Source of the DNA: Gari tellinella
Taxonomy: Eukaryota > Mollusca > Bivalvia > Cardiida > Psammobiidae
Length of the DNA: 64,000 nucleotides
Reading direction: 5' to 3'
Assembly: GCA_922989275.2 (NCBI GenBank)
Contig: OV277871.1
Location: 63,943,848 to 64,007,847 of the forward strand
The position numbers and the translations under genes were made by a program. The notes under the pieces were generated by a model, which ran no database searches, was not told the origin of the DNA, and saw only the letters and a list, made by a program, of their open reading frames with translations. Shown in pieces: positions 27,294-39,841 of this stretch; position 1 is the stretch's first letter, and each line of letters starts with the position of its first letter.

Positions 27294-28199
27294 CTAAAAT
27301 TTATCAATTATATCGGATAATTTATCAACGTTTCACTTTTCAAGGCCATTGGAAAATAGCAATGTATTATTATTATTATTATTATAATTATTATTATACC
27401 AGATTTATATAGCGTTCTTTTCACGTAGGAGTTGTTGGTTCAAAAGCGTTTCACATAAAATTATATAAATGTACCTACAAAGCGAGAAAAGACAAATAAG
27501 TACATTCACAATAAACATGATACCTTTGGAATTACATGGAAACATGAACATTTTTTATTATTATTTCCAAGATTATATAATTGTTATACATGTAGTTAGT
27601 TTGTGAAGTCAACTTTAAAATGAGTCAAATAATTAAAAAAGCAATGGCATAATTAAATTTAGTGAATTTTTTGTTGTTTTTTATTTTAATATCTGAATAG
27701 GGTAATCGCCGCTCCTATTTCAGGTAAGTGATACTTTTACGGTAAAAACCATCCAAGTCGCATATAAAACGTTGCCTTAATCGATAGCTCTTTCCTCCTT
27801 GTTATTTAACGCGAATAAAAACGTGAAAAATGTTGATCAACAAACGAAAACAAAATGCATAAACAATTGTTTGATGGGTCAGTTTGTATCGTGGAGCAAA
27901 CTCAATTGGTTTAAGAGAGAACGTTTTACCAGTAGAAAACTTCGAATGAATGCAACTGGAATATACGAACAAACGCTACACTATTTTTCCCAAATAGTTG
28001 GAAGGGATAATGTGTTCCCTATAAGGGACAAAAAGGTAAGCCAAATACATTTGTCAAATAATTTGAACAGTTACATAAGTATAAAGCGTTTGGTTTGAAT
28101 CAAAACTGACTAAAAATTACTATCGTTGAAATCTAAGAAGCTGATACAAACAGGGATATTACACAACATTAAATCGTTTCACAATCATTTCCACCTTAC

Positions 28200-28319
28200 C
28201 AATTCCACAATTATTCCCACGAAACCCGGATGGGCAAGTGCAATTATACGTCCCTGGGTAATTGTTACAAGTTCCATCATTCATACAGATTGCAGAATTC
28301 TCACTACACTCGTCTATAT
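28200..28319 (-). CDS. EGF exon 27, class b
   Basis: 120 bp: SENSAIC, PGTYNC. Confidence 0.88.
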
Positions 28320-28873
28320 CTGAAATTTATCAATTATATAGGATAACTTATCAATGTTTCTCGTTTAAAGACCATTGGAACATGCCAATATATAAATATA
28401 GTTTACCTTATCTACGTAAGCTCCTCCTGTATCTTTGTACAAGCTAGCGGTCACTTTTATACTATAGTGCCCGTTAATAGTGACAGCTACTAAGTGCGGT
28501 TGCGTCATGTGATGACTGTATTACGAAATGTTTTGACGCAAAACATAATTAATACACAATTGTTTGATGGGTCAGTTTGTTTCTTGGAGAAGTCTCAACT
28601 GATTTAAGAGATAACGTTAATCCCAGTAGAATACGCCAAATGAAATCAAGAGGAATGGACGATCAAATGCTACTCTATATCCCCAAATTGGTAGAATGGG
28701 CAAGAGGGAAAACTCCAAATACATTTGTCAAATAATTTGAACAATTACCTAGGTACAGAGCGTTTGGTTTGAATCAAACTGCCTACAAGTGACCATCGCT
28801 GACATCTAAGCAGCTGATACAAACAGACATGTTATATGAACATTAAAACATTTCAAAATTAAGTCAAGCTTAC

Positions 28874-28993
28874 CAATTCCACAATTATTCCCACGAAACC
28901 CGGATGGGCAAGTGCAATTATACGACCCTGGGTAATTGTTACAAGTTCCATCATTCATGCAGATCGTAGAATTCTCACTGCATTCGTCTATAT
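28874..28993 (-). CDS. EGF exon 28, class c
   Basis: 120 bp: SENSTIC, CPSG, NNCGI. A foldback element is inserted 75 bp upstream in its intron. Confidence 0.88.
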
Positions 28994-29067
28994 CTACAAT
29001 TTATCAATGATATCGGACAATTATCAATGTGTCTGATTAAAATGTCATTAGAAACATGCCTATATTT

Positions 29068-29780
29068 GGCGCCCCTAATAAATACGAAAGAAGACTCAAG
29101 CAGGAAACGCAACACAAACAATACACCCATCTCTAAAGCAGAACACACACACAGCCACACCATAACAAACAAACACACACACACACACACGCAATACCAT
29201 TCCTTCATCTACACACTAAATAGAAAACAACACGCAAGACAAACGTAAAGCTAAGTGAACATAGGAGCCCGCCTTGGTACGGTCAGTAGCAATCAATAAT
29301 CAATTATAAATTAATTAACTATTAACAACCACTGGGGGGTTAAACCTGGGTTTAGGGGCGCCCAACCTCACACTTATCTCCTATATTCACCTATAACGAC
29401 GAACAGTGTACATAAAATATAAACCCTGTTCCACAACCTTACAATCAAAAAGACCGCCAGCACAGTAAGTAAATACATGTAAAACATCTAACAAAATTCT
29501 CTGACAGGATTATTAGTAAACCCAGGTTTAACCCCCCAGTGGTTGTTAATAGTTAATTAATTTATAATTGATTATTGATTGTTACTGACCGTACCAAGGC
29601 GGGCTCCTATATTCACTTAGCTTTATGTTTGTCTTGCGTGTTGTTTTCTATTTAGTGTGTAGATGAAGGAATGGTATTGCGTGTGTGTGTTTGTTATGGT
29701 ATGGCTGTATGTGTGTTCTGCTTTAGAGATGGGTGTATTGTTTGTGTTGCGTTTCCTTCTTGAGTCTTCTTTCGTATTTA
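29068..29780. mobile_element. Foldback pair of repeat X
   Basis: The left arm (about 29081-29350) is inverted X, and the right arm (about 29516-29778) is forward X. Outer ends are AATAAATACGAAAGAAG and CTTCTTTCGTATTTAT. ATA-rich flanks suggest a short duplicated target. It breaks the intron between c and d'; other units read straight through at this point. Confidence 0.7.
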
Positions 29781-30576
29781 TATGAATAGGGTATTCGCCG
29801 CTCAGATATCAGGTGAATGATGATTTTATTGTTAACAACATACATGTTGCATATCAAATGTGATGTTTTCAGAAACTATGTAATATTGAAAATGAGCTAA
29901 ATATTTTTATATATTTTAAGATATAATTTTGTACATGTCATCAATGCATGACTTTCATAGTTCTGCCACTAGTAGCGGGGACCACAATGGAAATAAGGGA
30001 TATATACGTTTTTCCTTTTTTGTGCAATCCTCTGTGTTTAGGGAGCATATTATGTGCATTTTTATGTGTATGCATAATTAGTTATAGATTGCTTTATATG
30101 TGGTATGCACTTGTTTTGTCATGTTATGCCACTATTGCCAAATACAAAAATCCAACAATAACAAATCAAACATGGCCGTAAATCGCAACCTCTTGCCTTC
30201 TTGGTATTTTATGCGAAGTGAAAACGTTGAATTTGTTGATTAACAGAGTCAAAACAAAATTAATACACACTTTTTTGATGGGTCAGTTTGTTTCGTGGAG
30301 TAGTTTCAACTACTTTAAGAGATAACGTTATACTAGGAGAATACGCCGAATTACTTCTAGATGAAAGTACAATCAAATTCTTCTATGCATTCCCCAATAA
30401 AATGAAAGGGACAAAAGGGCAAAACACAAATACATTTGAAAATGAATTTGAACAATAACCTAGGTACAGGTTTAAATTAAAACTGCCTATTAATGACTAT
30501 CGTTGAAATCTAATCGGCTAGTACCAACTGGCATGTTATACAACATTAACCTATTTCACTATCAAATCAAGCTTAC

Positions 30577-30696
30577 CAGTTTCACAATTATTCCCACGAA
30601 ACCCGGATGGGCAAGTACAATTATACGACCCTGGGTAATTGTTACAAGTTCCATCATTCATACAGATTGCAGAATTCTCACTGCACTCGTCTATAT
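30577..30696 (-). CDS. EGF exon 29, class d'
   Basis: 120 bp: SENSAIC, CPSG, NNCET. Both flanks are of d' type, with no switch, so this is the unrecombined form. The high-side intron leads on to R'. Confidence 0.88.
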
Positions 30697-31038
30697 CTGA
30701 AATGTATTAAAGATATTGTATAAGTTGTAAATAAATTATCTCTTTTAGAGACAACTTGGAATATGCCTGTATATAAATAGCCGTGTTCGACTGTATTCTG
30801 TGTTCTTTATAATATTGTTAAATTTTGTTACTAAACTATTTTTCGGATATATATCACATGTATATGTGTTTATCAGTGATGTTTCGTTTTCATAAGAAGT
30901 GTTTTGATAATTATTTAGTTTTGTTTTCTCAGAAACGTTTGCATTGTTTACGACACAGTAAAGTTAGAAAGGAAATCCTCAAACCTGTCGAAATTATCTA
31001 GTACTACACAGATGGATATAGATTGTGATCAATCATAC

Positions 31039-31155
31039 CTGTGGTACAATTTTTTCCAGTCCAGTTGGGTGTACATGTACATTGATAATCACCCACAAGA
31101 TTTTCACATGTTCCGTCATTCTCACAGGGGTTGACATCAGAACACTCATCGCGAT
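31039..31155 (-). CDS. EGF exon 30, class R'
   Basis: 117 bp: DRDECSDVNPC, then the divergent CENLVGDYQCTC in place of CRNVVGGYECRC. It is the only copy of this R subtype here and is missing from units 1-4. Confidence 0.88.
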
Positions 31156-32060
31156 CTTGAAAGGTAAACAACTTTAAGTGCACATATACAATATCAAATT
31201 TATTCACAAGATAGGTTGAATGTGCAAGCTAATGAAGTCGTGTTATATAATCTGAATTTGAAAAACCAGTGAGGCAATTCGTGATAGCTATTTGTTTTTG
31301 CTGCGATCAAATATACTTAGCGATACAAACTAATATTTAAATAAAATCAAGAACCATATCTCCTTCAATGTTCAATACGGCAATATTATTTTACCAAGAG
31401 GCACAGGTTTCATGATCTCAGAATAATATATCATCTAAAATGTCCCGTTTGTTTGTGGGGACATCAAACATACCAACAAAATGACAAATTTCATAGGTTC
31501 ATGTACATAGCGTTTACAGTGTTTCAAAATTTCCTTGTTGCTCTCGTTTTACCGCAGATGTGTCGAAATGCAAATTATTTTATAGCAATGTCCGGGACAC
31601 GTTTAAACCCATTGTAGTTGATTCCAGTCGTATCACGTAACACTAAGCCGTGTCGCGCTTTTAAATCAAATGTCTATTTTCGTTTTATCATACCGGTAGT
31701 TTAAAGGTCAACCGTTTTAGTGATATAGGTAAGTTTTTAACTTTCAAAGACCGGTAATGTCCATTGAAATGGACATGTATTATTATTCAACTTGGTTGTA
31801 CATGTATTTCAAATATCAATAAAGATCTAATCACAAATGGGGCTTGAAATTAAAACCCCAGCTCAGTATTCAAATACACAACTTCATTGAGACATAAACG
31901 TTTGTTCTATGTTTACAATAAGTGCAAAACGTTACATGTGTTGATTAACAGACGCAAATCAAAACTACCTACAAATTACTATCGTTGAAATCTAACCGGC
32001 TTATATCAACAGGCAATGTTATACAACATTAAATCATTTCACAATCAATTCAAAGCTTAC

Positions 32061-32180
32061 CAATTCCACAATTATTCCCACGAAACCCGGATGGGCAAGT
32101 ACAATTATACGATCCTGGGTAATTGTTACAAGTTCCATCATTCATGCAGATTGTAGCATTCTCACTGCACTCGTCTATAT
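32061..32180 (-). CDS. EGF exon 31, class d
   Basis: 120 bp: SENATIC, CPSG, NNCGI, the same protein as exon 5. Confidence 0.88.
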
Positions 32181-32744
32181 CTGAAATGTATTAAAGATAT
32201 TGTATAATTTATCAACGTATCACTTCTAAAGACCATTGGAACATGCAAATAGGTGAACAAGCTATTCGTAGCTCAAATTTCAGGTAAATGATACTTTTAC
32301 GGGAAACAACATCCAAGTTACATATCAAATGTGGCCCTAAATCGCAACCACATGCCTTCTCGTTATTTAACGCGAAGTGGAAACGTAAGATTTGTTGATT
32401 AACAGACGCAAAACAAAATGAACACAAAATTGTTTGATGGGTCAGTTTGTTTCGCGGAGTAGTCTCAACTGTTTTAAGAGATAACGTTATGCCAGTAGAA
32501 TACGCCGAATCAATTAAAGAGGAATGTAAAATCAAATATAACTCTGTATTCCCCCATTTAATTGAAATGGACAAGAGGGAAATACCCAAATACATTTGTA
32601 AAAACCAATGAACAATTACCTAGTTACAGTGCATTTGGTTTGAATGAAAACTGCCTACAAATTACTATCGTTGAAATCTAACCGGCTTATACCAACAGGC
32701 ATGTTATAGAACATTAAATCAATTCACAATCAATTCAAGCTTAC

Positions 32745-32864
32745 CAGTTTCACAATTATTCCCACGAAATCCGGATGAGCAAGTACAATTATACGACCCT
32801 GGGTAATTGTTACAAGTTCCATCATTCATACAGATTGCAGAATTCTCACTGCACTCGTCTATAT
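32745..32864 (-). CDS. EGF exon 32, class e
   Basis: 120 bp: SENSAIC, CSSG, NNCET. It is the last e exon; none occurs at higher coordinates. Confidence 0.88.
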
Positions 32865-32881
32865 CTGAAATTTATCAATTA

Positions 32882-34260
32882 CGAGGGGTGTTTAACAATA
32901 CGTTGTTAAAGTAACGTCACCTCGTAACACCCGGCCCAAAATGTAACAAAACGTAAACTTGAACCATGTCTTACAGTTTCTCGTGACTACGGACTAGTTG
33001 CTTGAGTATAATTTGACCGTTGCCATAGTATGTTATTTTTAACACGGGCTTGAATGTTTAATTCTTTCCCGTGTTACTAATAATCTTCTTGTCATAGAAT
33101 TTTTGTTAACTGTTTTACATATATTTACTTACTGTGTTGGCGGTCTTTTTGATTGTGAGGTTGTGGAACAGGGTTTATATTTTATGTACATTGTTCGTCT
33201 TTATAGGTGAATATAGGAGATAAGAGTGAGGTCGGGCGCCCCTAAACCCAGGTTCAACCCCCAGTGGTTGTTAATTTTTAATTAATTATTGATTGCTACT
33301 GACCGTACCAAGGCGGGCTCCTATGTTCATTTTGCTTTATGTTTGTCTTGCGTGTTTTTTTCTATTTAATGTGTAGATAATGGAATGGTATTGCGCGCGT
33401 GTGTGTATATGTGTGTGTATGTGTGTGTGTTTGTTATGGTATGACTGTGTGTGTTCTGCTTGAGAGGTGGGTGTAGTGTTTGTGTTGCGTTTCCTGCTTG
33501 AGGCTTTCGTATTTATTTGTGTCGCTCCGAAAATGACGGCTATCACTTGCGTCTGATCTAATATCGTTTCCAAATTTTAGCACAGTTTGGCGCCAAATCT
33601 TGACACGACGTCAGTGACTTCACATTAACGTCTGACTTCATTTGAGCGTAAGCGGCCATTTTGTTTATACAACGAACGGCGGTTAAAATCTGTGTTCTCA
33701 ATAAAAAAACCAGAAAAGAAACTATGAAAATGTTGGCCAAGGCATGCGGCAATACTGCAGAAAACGGCATTGTATAAGTGGAACTCGCGGTTTGAAGACG
33801 GATACGAAAGTGTGATGGACGAACAGTGCAGCGGACGGCCGACGTCAATAACGTGACAGAAAGTTCAGGAAATCAAAGAAATTCTGGAAAAAGACAGACG
33901 TATCACGGTAAGCAAAACTAGCCAGCGGGTAGACTGTAGTGTTGGGACAGTACGTACCACCATTCAAGACAGTTTAAATTTGAGTAGATTAAATAAGCGA
34001 GATGGATCCATAAAAGGCTGTTGAAGTGTCAAAAAGCGCAAATGGTGGAGGCGTCAACGTGACGTCGGGTGACATTGGGCCGGATGTGACGACCCTACGT
34101 TGCCATAACAAACGACATTTGATTATGCTTAAAGTCAATTTATCAAATTTTCACTGGAAATACAGAATTATCTGGGCATCATTATATGCAAGTTTCGCGC
34201 CGTTCAGTCAAAAACTAAAAGAATGGCAGCATCTGTCGGCGTATTTTTGAACACATCTCG
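32882..34260 (+). mobile_element. Mariner-like remnant, unit 6
   Basis: 1.38 kb, TA-flanked. The left end has GTTTAACAAT in place of GTTCAACAAT. It is the highest-coordinate mariner copy, so the insertion is confined to the younger part of the array. Confidence 0.78.
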
Positions 34261-34593
34261 TATATCGAATAAATTATCAACATATCTCTTTTAGAGACAA
34301 CTTGAAATATGCCAGTATGTGGATAGGAGTGTTCGACTGTATTCTGTGTTATTTATTATACTGCCACGTTTTGTTACTTACTTTTTGTTCCGATATATAT
34401 CACATGCATACGTGTTTAACAGTGATGTTTCGTTTTCATGAGAAGTGTATTAATAATTGTTTTGTTTTGTTTTTCCAGAAAAGTTTGCATTGTTTACAAC
34501 ACAGTAAAGGTAGAAAGGAAACCCTCAGACTAGTCTAAATTATCTTAGGCAACACAGTGATAAACTTGGGATATAGATTGTGATCAATCATAC

Positions 34594-34710
34594 CTGTGGT
34601 ACAATTTTTTCCAGTCCAGTTGGGTGTACATCTACACTCGTAACCACCCACAACATTTCTACATGTTCCGTCATTCTCACATGGCTTGACATCCGAACAC
34701 TCATCGCGAT
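34594..34710 (-). CDS. EGF exon 33, class R
   Basis: 117 bp: SDVKPC, WTGKNC. Confidence 0.88.
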
Positions 34711-35253
34711 CTTGAAAGGTAAACAAATTTAAGTGCATATATACAATATCAAATTTATTCACAAGATAGTTTGAATGTGCATGCTAAAGAAATTTTGGAA
34801 TTCATAAGTTAGTGAGGCAATTCGTGATGGTTGTTTGTTTTGCTTGCTGCTATCAAATATACATTAAAGATATAAGCGACATAAATTAATGTTTTAACAA
34901 AAGCAAAAAAACACATGTCTGTCAATATTCAATATAGTAGGAAAAATATACCAAGTGGTACAGGTTTCATGATCTCGGAATAATATATAAACGAATTTGC
35001 CCCGTTTGTTGATGTAGACATAAAAAGAAAACACAAATACAATTGTGAAAAATGAGAAAAATTTCATAGGCTCATGTACATATCGTTTATATTGATTCAA
35101 AAACTTTTGGTTATTTTCGTTTTACCCCCGTCGTGTCGAAATGTGGCTTATTTTGAAGCAATACCCGAGCTACGTTTGCACCCAATGTCCGATTCCCAAC
35201 ACCATCTAATACAAATAGGCTGATTATACAAAATTAACTCATTTCAATCTTAC

Positions 35254-35373
35254 CAGTTTCACAATTATCTCCATAAAACTCGATTGGACATGTGCAATTA
35301 TATGACCCTTCGTAATTTGTACAAGTGCCATCATTATCGCAGATTGTAGAATTTTCACTGCACTCGTCTATAT
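35254..35373 (-). CDS. EGF exon 34, class a
   Basis: 120 bp: TNYEGSYNC, with a silent Tyr-codon neighbour change. Confidence 0.88.
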
Positions 35374-35443
35374 CTAAAATTTATCAATTATATCGGATAA
35401 TTTATCAACGTTTCACTTTTCAAGGCCATTGGAAAATAGCAAT

Positions 35444-35487
<44 letters not shown>
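35444..35487. repeat. TTA microsatellite
   Basis: About 14 uninterrupted ATT units in the a-b intron. The same site in other units (3127, 9380, 15228, 21512, 27364) is shorter and interrupted by TATAATTA, so length varies between units. Confidence 0.9.
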
Positions 35488-36288
35488 CCAGATTTATATA
35501 GCGTTCTTTTCACGTAGGAGTTGTTGGTTCAAAAGCGTTTCACATAAAATTATATAAATGTACCTACAAAGCGAGAAAAGACAAATAAGTACATTCACAA
35601 TAAACATGATACCTTTGGAATTACATGGAAACATGAACATTTTTTATTATTATTTCCAAGATTATATAATTGTTATACATGTAGTTAGTTTGTGAAGTCA
35701 ACTTTAAAATGAGTCAAATAATTAAAAAAGCAATGGTATAATTAAATTTAGTGAATTTTTTGTTGTTTTTTTTTTTTAATATCTGAATAGGGTAATCGCC
35801 GCTCCTATTTCAGGTAAGTGATACTTTTACGGTAAAAACCATCCAAGTCGCATATAAGACGTTGCCTTAATCGATAGCTCTTTCCTCCTTGTTATTTAAC
35901 GCGAATGAAAACGTGAAAAATGTTGATCAACAAACGAAAACAAAATGCATAAACAATTGTTTGATGGGTCAGTTTGTATCGTGGAGTAGACTCAATTGGT
36001 TTAAGAGAGAACGTTTACCAGTAGAAAACTTCGAATGAATGCAACTGGAATATACGAACAAACGCTACACTATTTTTCCCAAATAGTTGGAAGGGATAAT
36101 GTGTTCCCTATAAGGGACAAAAAGGTAAGCCAAATACATTTGTCAAATAATTTGAACAGTTACATAAGTATAAAGCGTTTGGTTTGAATCAAAACTGACT
36201 AAAAATTACTATCGTTGAAATCTAAGCAGCTTATACAAACAGGGATATTACACAACTTTAAATCGTTTCACAATTAATTAAACCTTAC

Positions 36289-36408
36289 CGATTCCACAAT
36301 TATTCCCACGAAATCCGGATGGGCAAGTGCAGTTATACGTCCCTGGGTAATTGTTACAAGTTCCATCATTCATGCAGATTGTAGAATTCTCACTGCACTC
36401 GTCTATAT
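36289..36408 (-). CDS. EGF exon 35, class b
   Basis: 120 bp: SENSTIC (sequon kept, unlike the b exons of units 1-5), PGTYNC, NNCGI. Confidence 0.88.
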
Positions 36409-36962
36409 CTGAAATTTATCAATTATATAGGATAACTTATCAACGTTTCTCTTTTAAAGACCATAGGAACATGCCAATATATAAATATAGTTTACCTTAT
36501 CTACGTAAGCTCCTCCTTTATCTTTGTACAAGCTAGCGGTCATTTTTATACTATAGTGCCCGTTAATAGTGACAGCTACTAAGTGCGGTTGTGTCATGTG
36601 ATGACTGCATTACAAAATGTTTTGAGGCAAAACAACATGAATACAAAAATTGTTTGATGGGTCAGTTTGTTTCTTGGAGAAGTCTTAGCTGATTTAAGAG
36701 ATAACGTTATGCCAGTAGAATACGCCAAATGAAATCAAGAGGAATGGACGATCAAATGCTACTCTATATTCCCAAATTGGTAGAATGGGCAAGAGGGAAA
36801 ACTCCGAATACATTTGTGAAATAATTTGAACAATTACCTAGGTACAGAGCGTTTGGTTCGAATCAAACTGCCTACAAGTGACTATCGCTGACATCTAAGC
36901 AGCTGATACAAACAGACATGTTATATGAACATTAAAACATTTCAAAACTAAGTCAAGCTTAC

Positions 36963-37082
36963 CAATTCCACAATTATTCCCACGAAACCCGGATGGGCAA
37001 GTGCAATTATACGACCCTGGGTAATTGTTACAAGTTCCATCATTCATGCAGATCGTAGAATTCTCACTGCACTCATCTATAT
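36963..37082 (-). CDS. EGF exon 36, class c
   Basis: 120 bp: SENSTIC, CPSG, NNCGI. The acceptor is TTTTAG, where c exons of units 1-5 have TTGTAG. Confidence 0.88.
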
Positions 37083-37430
37083 CTAAAATTCATCAATAAC
37101 ATCGGATAAATTATCGACATATCTCTTTCAGAGACAACTAGTAATATACCTGTATATAAATAGGATTGTTCGACTGTATTCTGTGTTATTTATTATACTG
37201 TCACGTTTTGTTACTTAGTTTTTGTTCCGATATATATCACATGCATACGTGTTTAACAGTGATGTTTCGTTTTCATAAGAAGCGTTTTCATAACTGTTTT
37301 GATTTGTTTTTCCTGAAAAGTTTACATTGTTTACGACACAGTTAATGTAGAAAGGAAACTCTCCGACTTATCGAAATTATCTTAGGCATCACAGTGATAA
37401 ACTTGGGATATAGATTGTGATCAATCATAC

Positions 37431-37547
37431 CTGTGGTACAATTTTTTCCAGTCCAGTTGGGTGTACATCTACACTCATAACCACCCACAACATTTCTACA
37501 TGTTCCGTCATTCTCACATGGGTTGACATCCGAACACTCATCGCGAT
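37431..37547 (-). CDS. EGF exon 37, class R
   Basis: 117 bp: SDVNPC, WTGKNC. It directly follows a c exon, defining a four-exon R-a-b-c block. Confidence 0.88.
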
Positions 37548-38048
37548 CTTGAAAGGTAAACAACTTTAAGTGCACATATACAATATCAAATTTATTCACA
37601 AGATAGTTTGAATGTGCATGATAAAGAAATAGTGTCATATGATTTGGAATTCATAAGTCAGTGAGGCAATTGGTGATGGCTGTTTGGTGTGCTTGCTGCA
37701 ATCATATATCCTTTAAAGATATAAGCGACATAAACTTATGTTTTAACAAAAGCAAAAAACATATCCGTCAATGTTCAATATAATAGGATAAATATACCAA
37801 GTGGTACAGGTTTTATGATCTCGGAATAATATATCCACGAATTTGCCTCGTTTGGTGGGGACATAAAAAGAAGACACAAATACAGTTGTTAGAAATGTGA
37901 CAAAGTTCATAGGCTCATGTACATATCGTTTATATTGATTCAAAAACATCTGGTTATTTTCGTCGTGTCGAAATGTGGCTTATTTTGAAGCAATACCCGA
38001 GATACGTTTGCACCCAATGTCCGATTCCAAACACCACCTAATACAATA

Positions 38049-39334
38049 GTCTAAGAGCTGGGTAAGATTTATTTATGTTGAAAGCGGCACTGAAACTTTT
38101 ATATATACCTTATAGGAAATTGTCTCAGGAGTTCAGAAATGGCCGTCTGATGAGAGTTTATGTAGAGACAAGGGAGAAAATTGGGATTAAAGTTATCTGC
38201 CCTTGGATTTTCTTGTAAATTTTGAAAATGCAATGACAAATATATGGATCAGACGATACGGAAGAGGAGCAGGATTAACTTTGTTAGGTGTGTGACACAA
38301 GTGGTTGGATACTCATAGTAAGACATATGAATTAATTGTGGTGTTTGAGCAGAATGATGTGCATGTTAACAGTAAATTTCATAACGTGAGATCTAAATTG
38401 TTGGTGCATGATGAGTTGGATAGCTTAAAAGTTTAAAGTGAGTAACAGAGAGAGAACACAATGATGAAGTCATTATAAATGTGTAGTTTTGCTACAAAAA
38501 TAGATATGTTGCCAGATGAAAAAATAGCTAGATAAATGTTTTTCAAATAATATATTGTTTCTTTGTATTAAGTAAAATTTAACATTAGATTTATTCGGTA
38601 TTGAATCATTTTCTGGAAATATTAAATTCTGTTACTAAAAATAGATATTGGCAGCCATTTTAGATTGGAAAAGAGCATAATTATCTTATTAATTTATTGC
38701 ACACTGGTATAGATTATTCCTTTTCAAAACACTACACAATCTTTTACTCCTTGATTTTAAGAAGAAATGTGTCATTATAGGCAATTTTTCAGAAAAGTCT
38801 GTGACTGTTGAAAACTGATGTATTGCCTTAATTACCACCTGTACATACACATGTTGACATATTTTTGGTTAAAATAGCACACAATATTCTATTACACTTC
38901 TGGTAACAATGATAAGTACAGTAGTTGCTTGTATTATATGTTTCACAGTAGGTTTATCCACTGAAAAGACGAAATTTTGTGAAAAAATGTAATATGTTAC
39001 TAAAAATAGACATTGGCGGCCATCTTGGATTGAGATAGAATGTAAAAAAAGTCTTGTAAAACAAACTTTGACATTTATGTAGACACATTGGATAAATTTT
39101 GGGCTTCCTAGGCAACATTTAAGTCTCCAATATGGAAAAGAAAATTCCATTGCATTTTCAAAATTTACAAGAAAATCCAAGGGCAGATAACTTTAATCCA
39201 AATTTTCTCCCTTTTCTCTACCTAAACTCTCATCAGACGGCCATTTCTGAACTCCTGAGACAATTTCCTTTAAGGTATATATAAAAGTTCTAGTGCCGCT
39301 TTCAACATAAATAAATCTTACCCAGCTCTTAGAC
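38049..39334. mobile_element. 1.29 kb long-TIR transposon
   Basis: Imperfect terminal inverted repeats of about 190 bp: GTCTAAGAGCTGGGTAAG at the left and its complement at the right end. It is flanked either by TA or by TACAA; comparison with the intron at 53450 fits TACAA. A direct repeat lies inside (ACTAAAAATAGAYATTGGC at about 38634 and 38999). No transposase is seen, so it is non-autonomous. Confidence 0.8.
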
Positions 39335-39378
39335 TACAAGTAGGCTGATTATACAACATTTACTCATTTCAATCTTAC

Positions 39379-39498
39379 CAGTTTCACAATTATCTCCAAA
39401 AAACACAATTGGACATGTGCAATTATACGACCCTTCGTAATTGGTACAAGTGCCATCATTATCGCAGATTGTAGAATTTTCACTGCACTCGTCTATAT
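39379..39498 (-). CDS. EGF exon 38, class a
   Basis: 120 bp: TNYEGSYNC, then PIVFFGDNCET in place of PIEFYGDNCET. Confidence 0.88.
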
Positions 39499-39841
39499 CT
39501 AAAATTTATCAATTATATCGGATAATTTATCAACGTATCACTTTTCAAGGCCATTATACCAGATTTATATAGCGCTCTATTCACACAGGAGCTGTGTGTT
39601 CAAAAGCGCTTCACATGAAATTATATAAATGTACCTACAAAGCGGGAAAAGACAAATAACTACATTCACAATAAACATGATACATGATGGTGTTACATGG
39701 AAACATGAAAATTCTTTGAATATTATTTCCAAGATTATATAATTGTTATTGTTAGTTTGTGAAATCAACTTTAAAATCAGTCAAATAATTAAAAAATCAA
39801 TGGCATGATTAAATTTAGTGAATTTTTTGTTGTTGTTTTTT

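Larger units (their letters stand above)
24809..32881. repeat. Tandem unit 5, long form with 8 exons
   Basis: This 8.07 kb unit has exon order R, a, b, c, d', R', d, e. R' at 31039-31155 and its flanks are absent from units 1-4. It also carries a foldback insertion at 29068-29780. It looks closest to the ancestral block. Confidence 0.8.
32882..38048. repeat. Tandem unit 6, start of older R-a-b-c blocks
   Basis: This unit opens with the last mariner copy and exons R, a, b, c, but exon c is followed directly by another R exon (37431) instead of d/e. From here on the exons form R-a-b-c blocks without mariner and with more sequence differences. Confidence 0.75.

Noticed and set aside
38869..39180. 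103-codon minus-strand frame as a transposase
   Set aside because: It falls partly in the terminal inverted repeat, has no catalytic motif and looks like chance.
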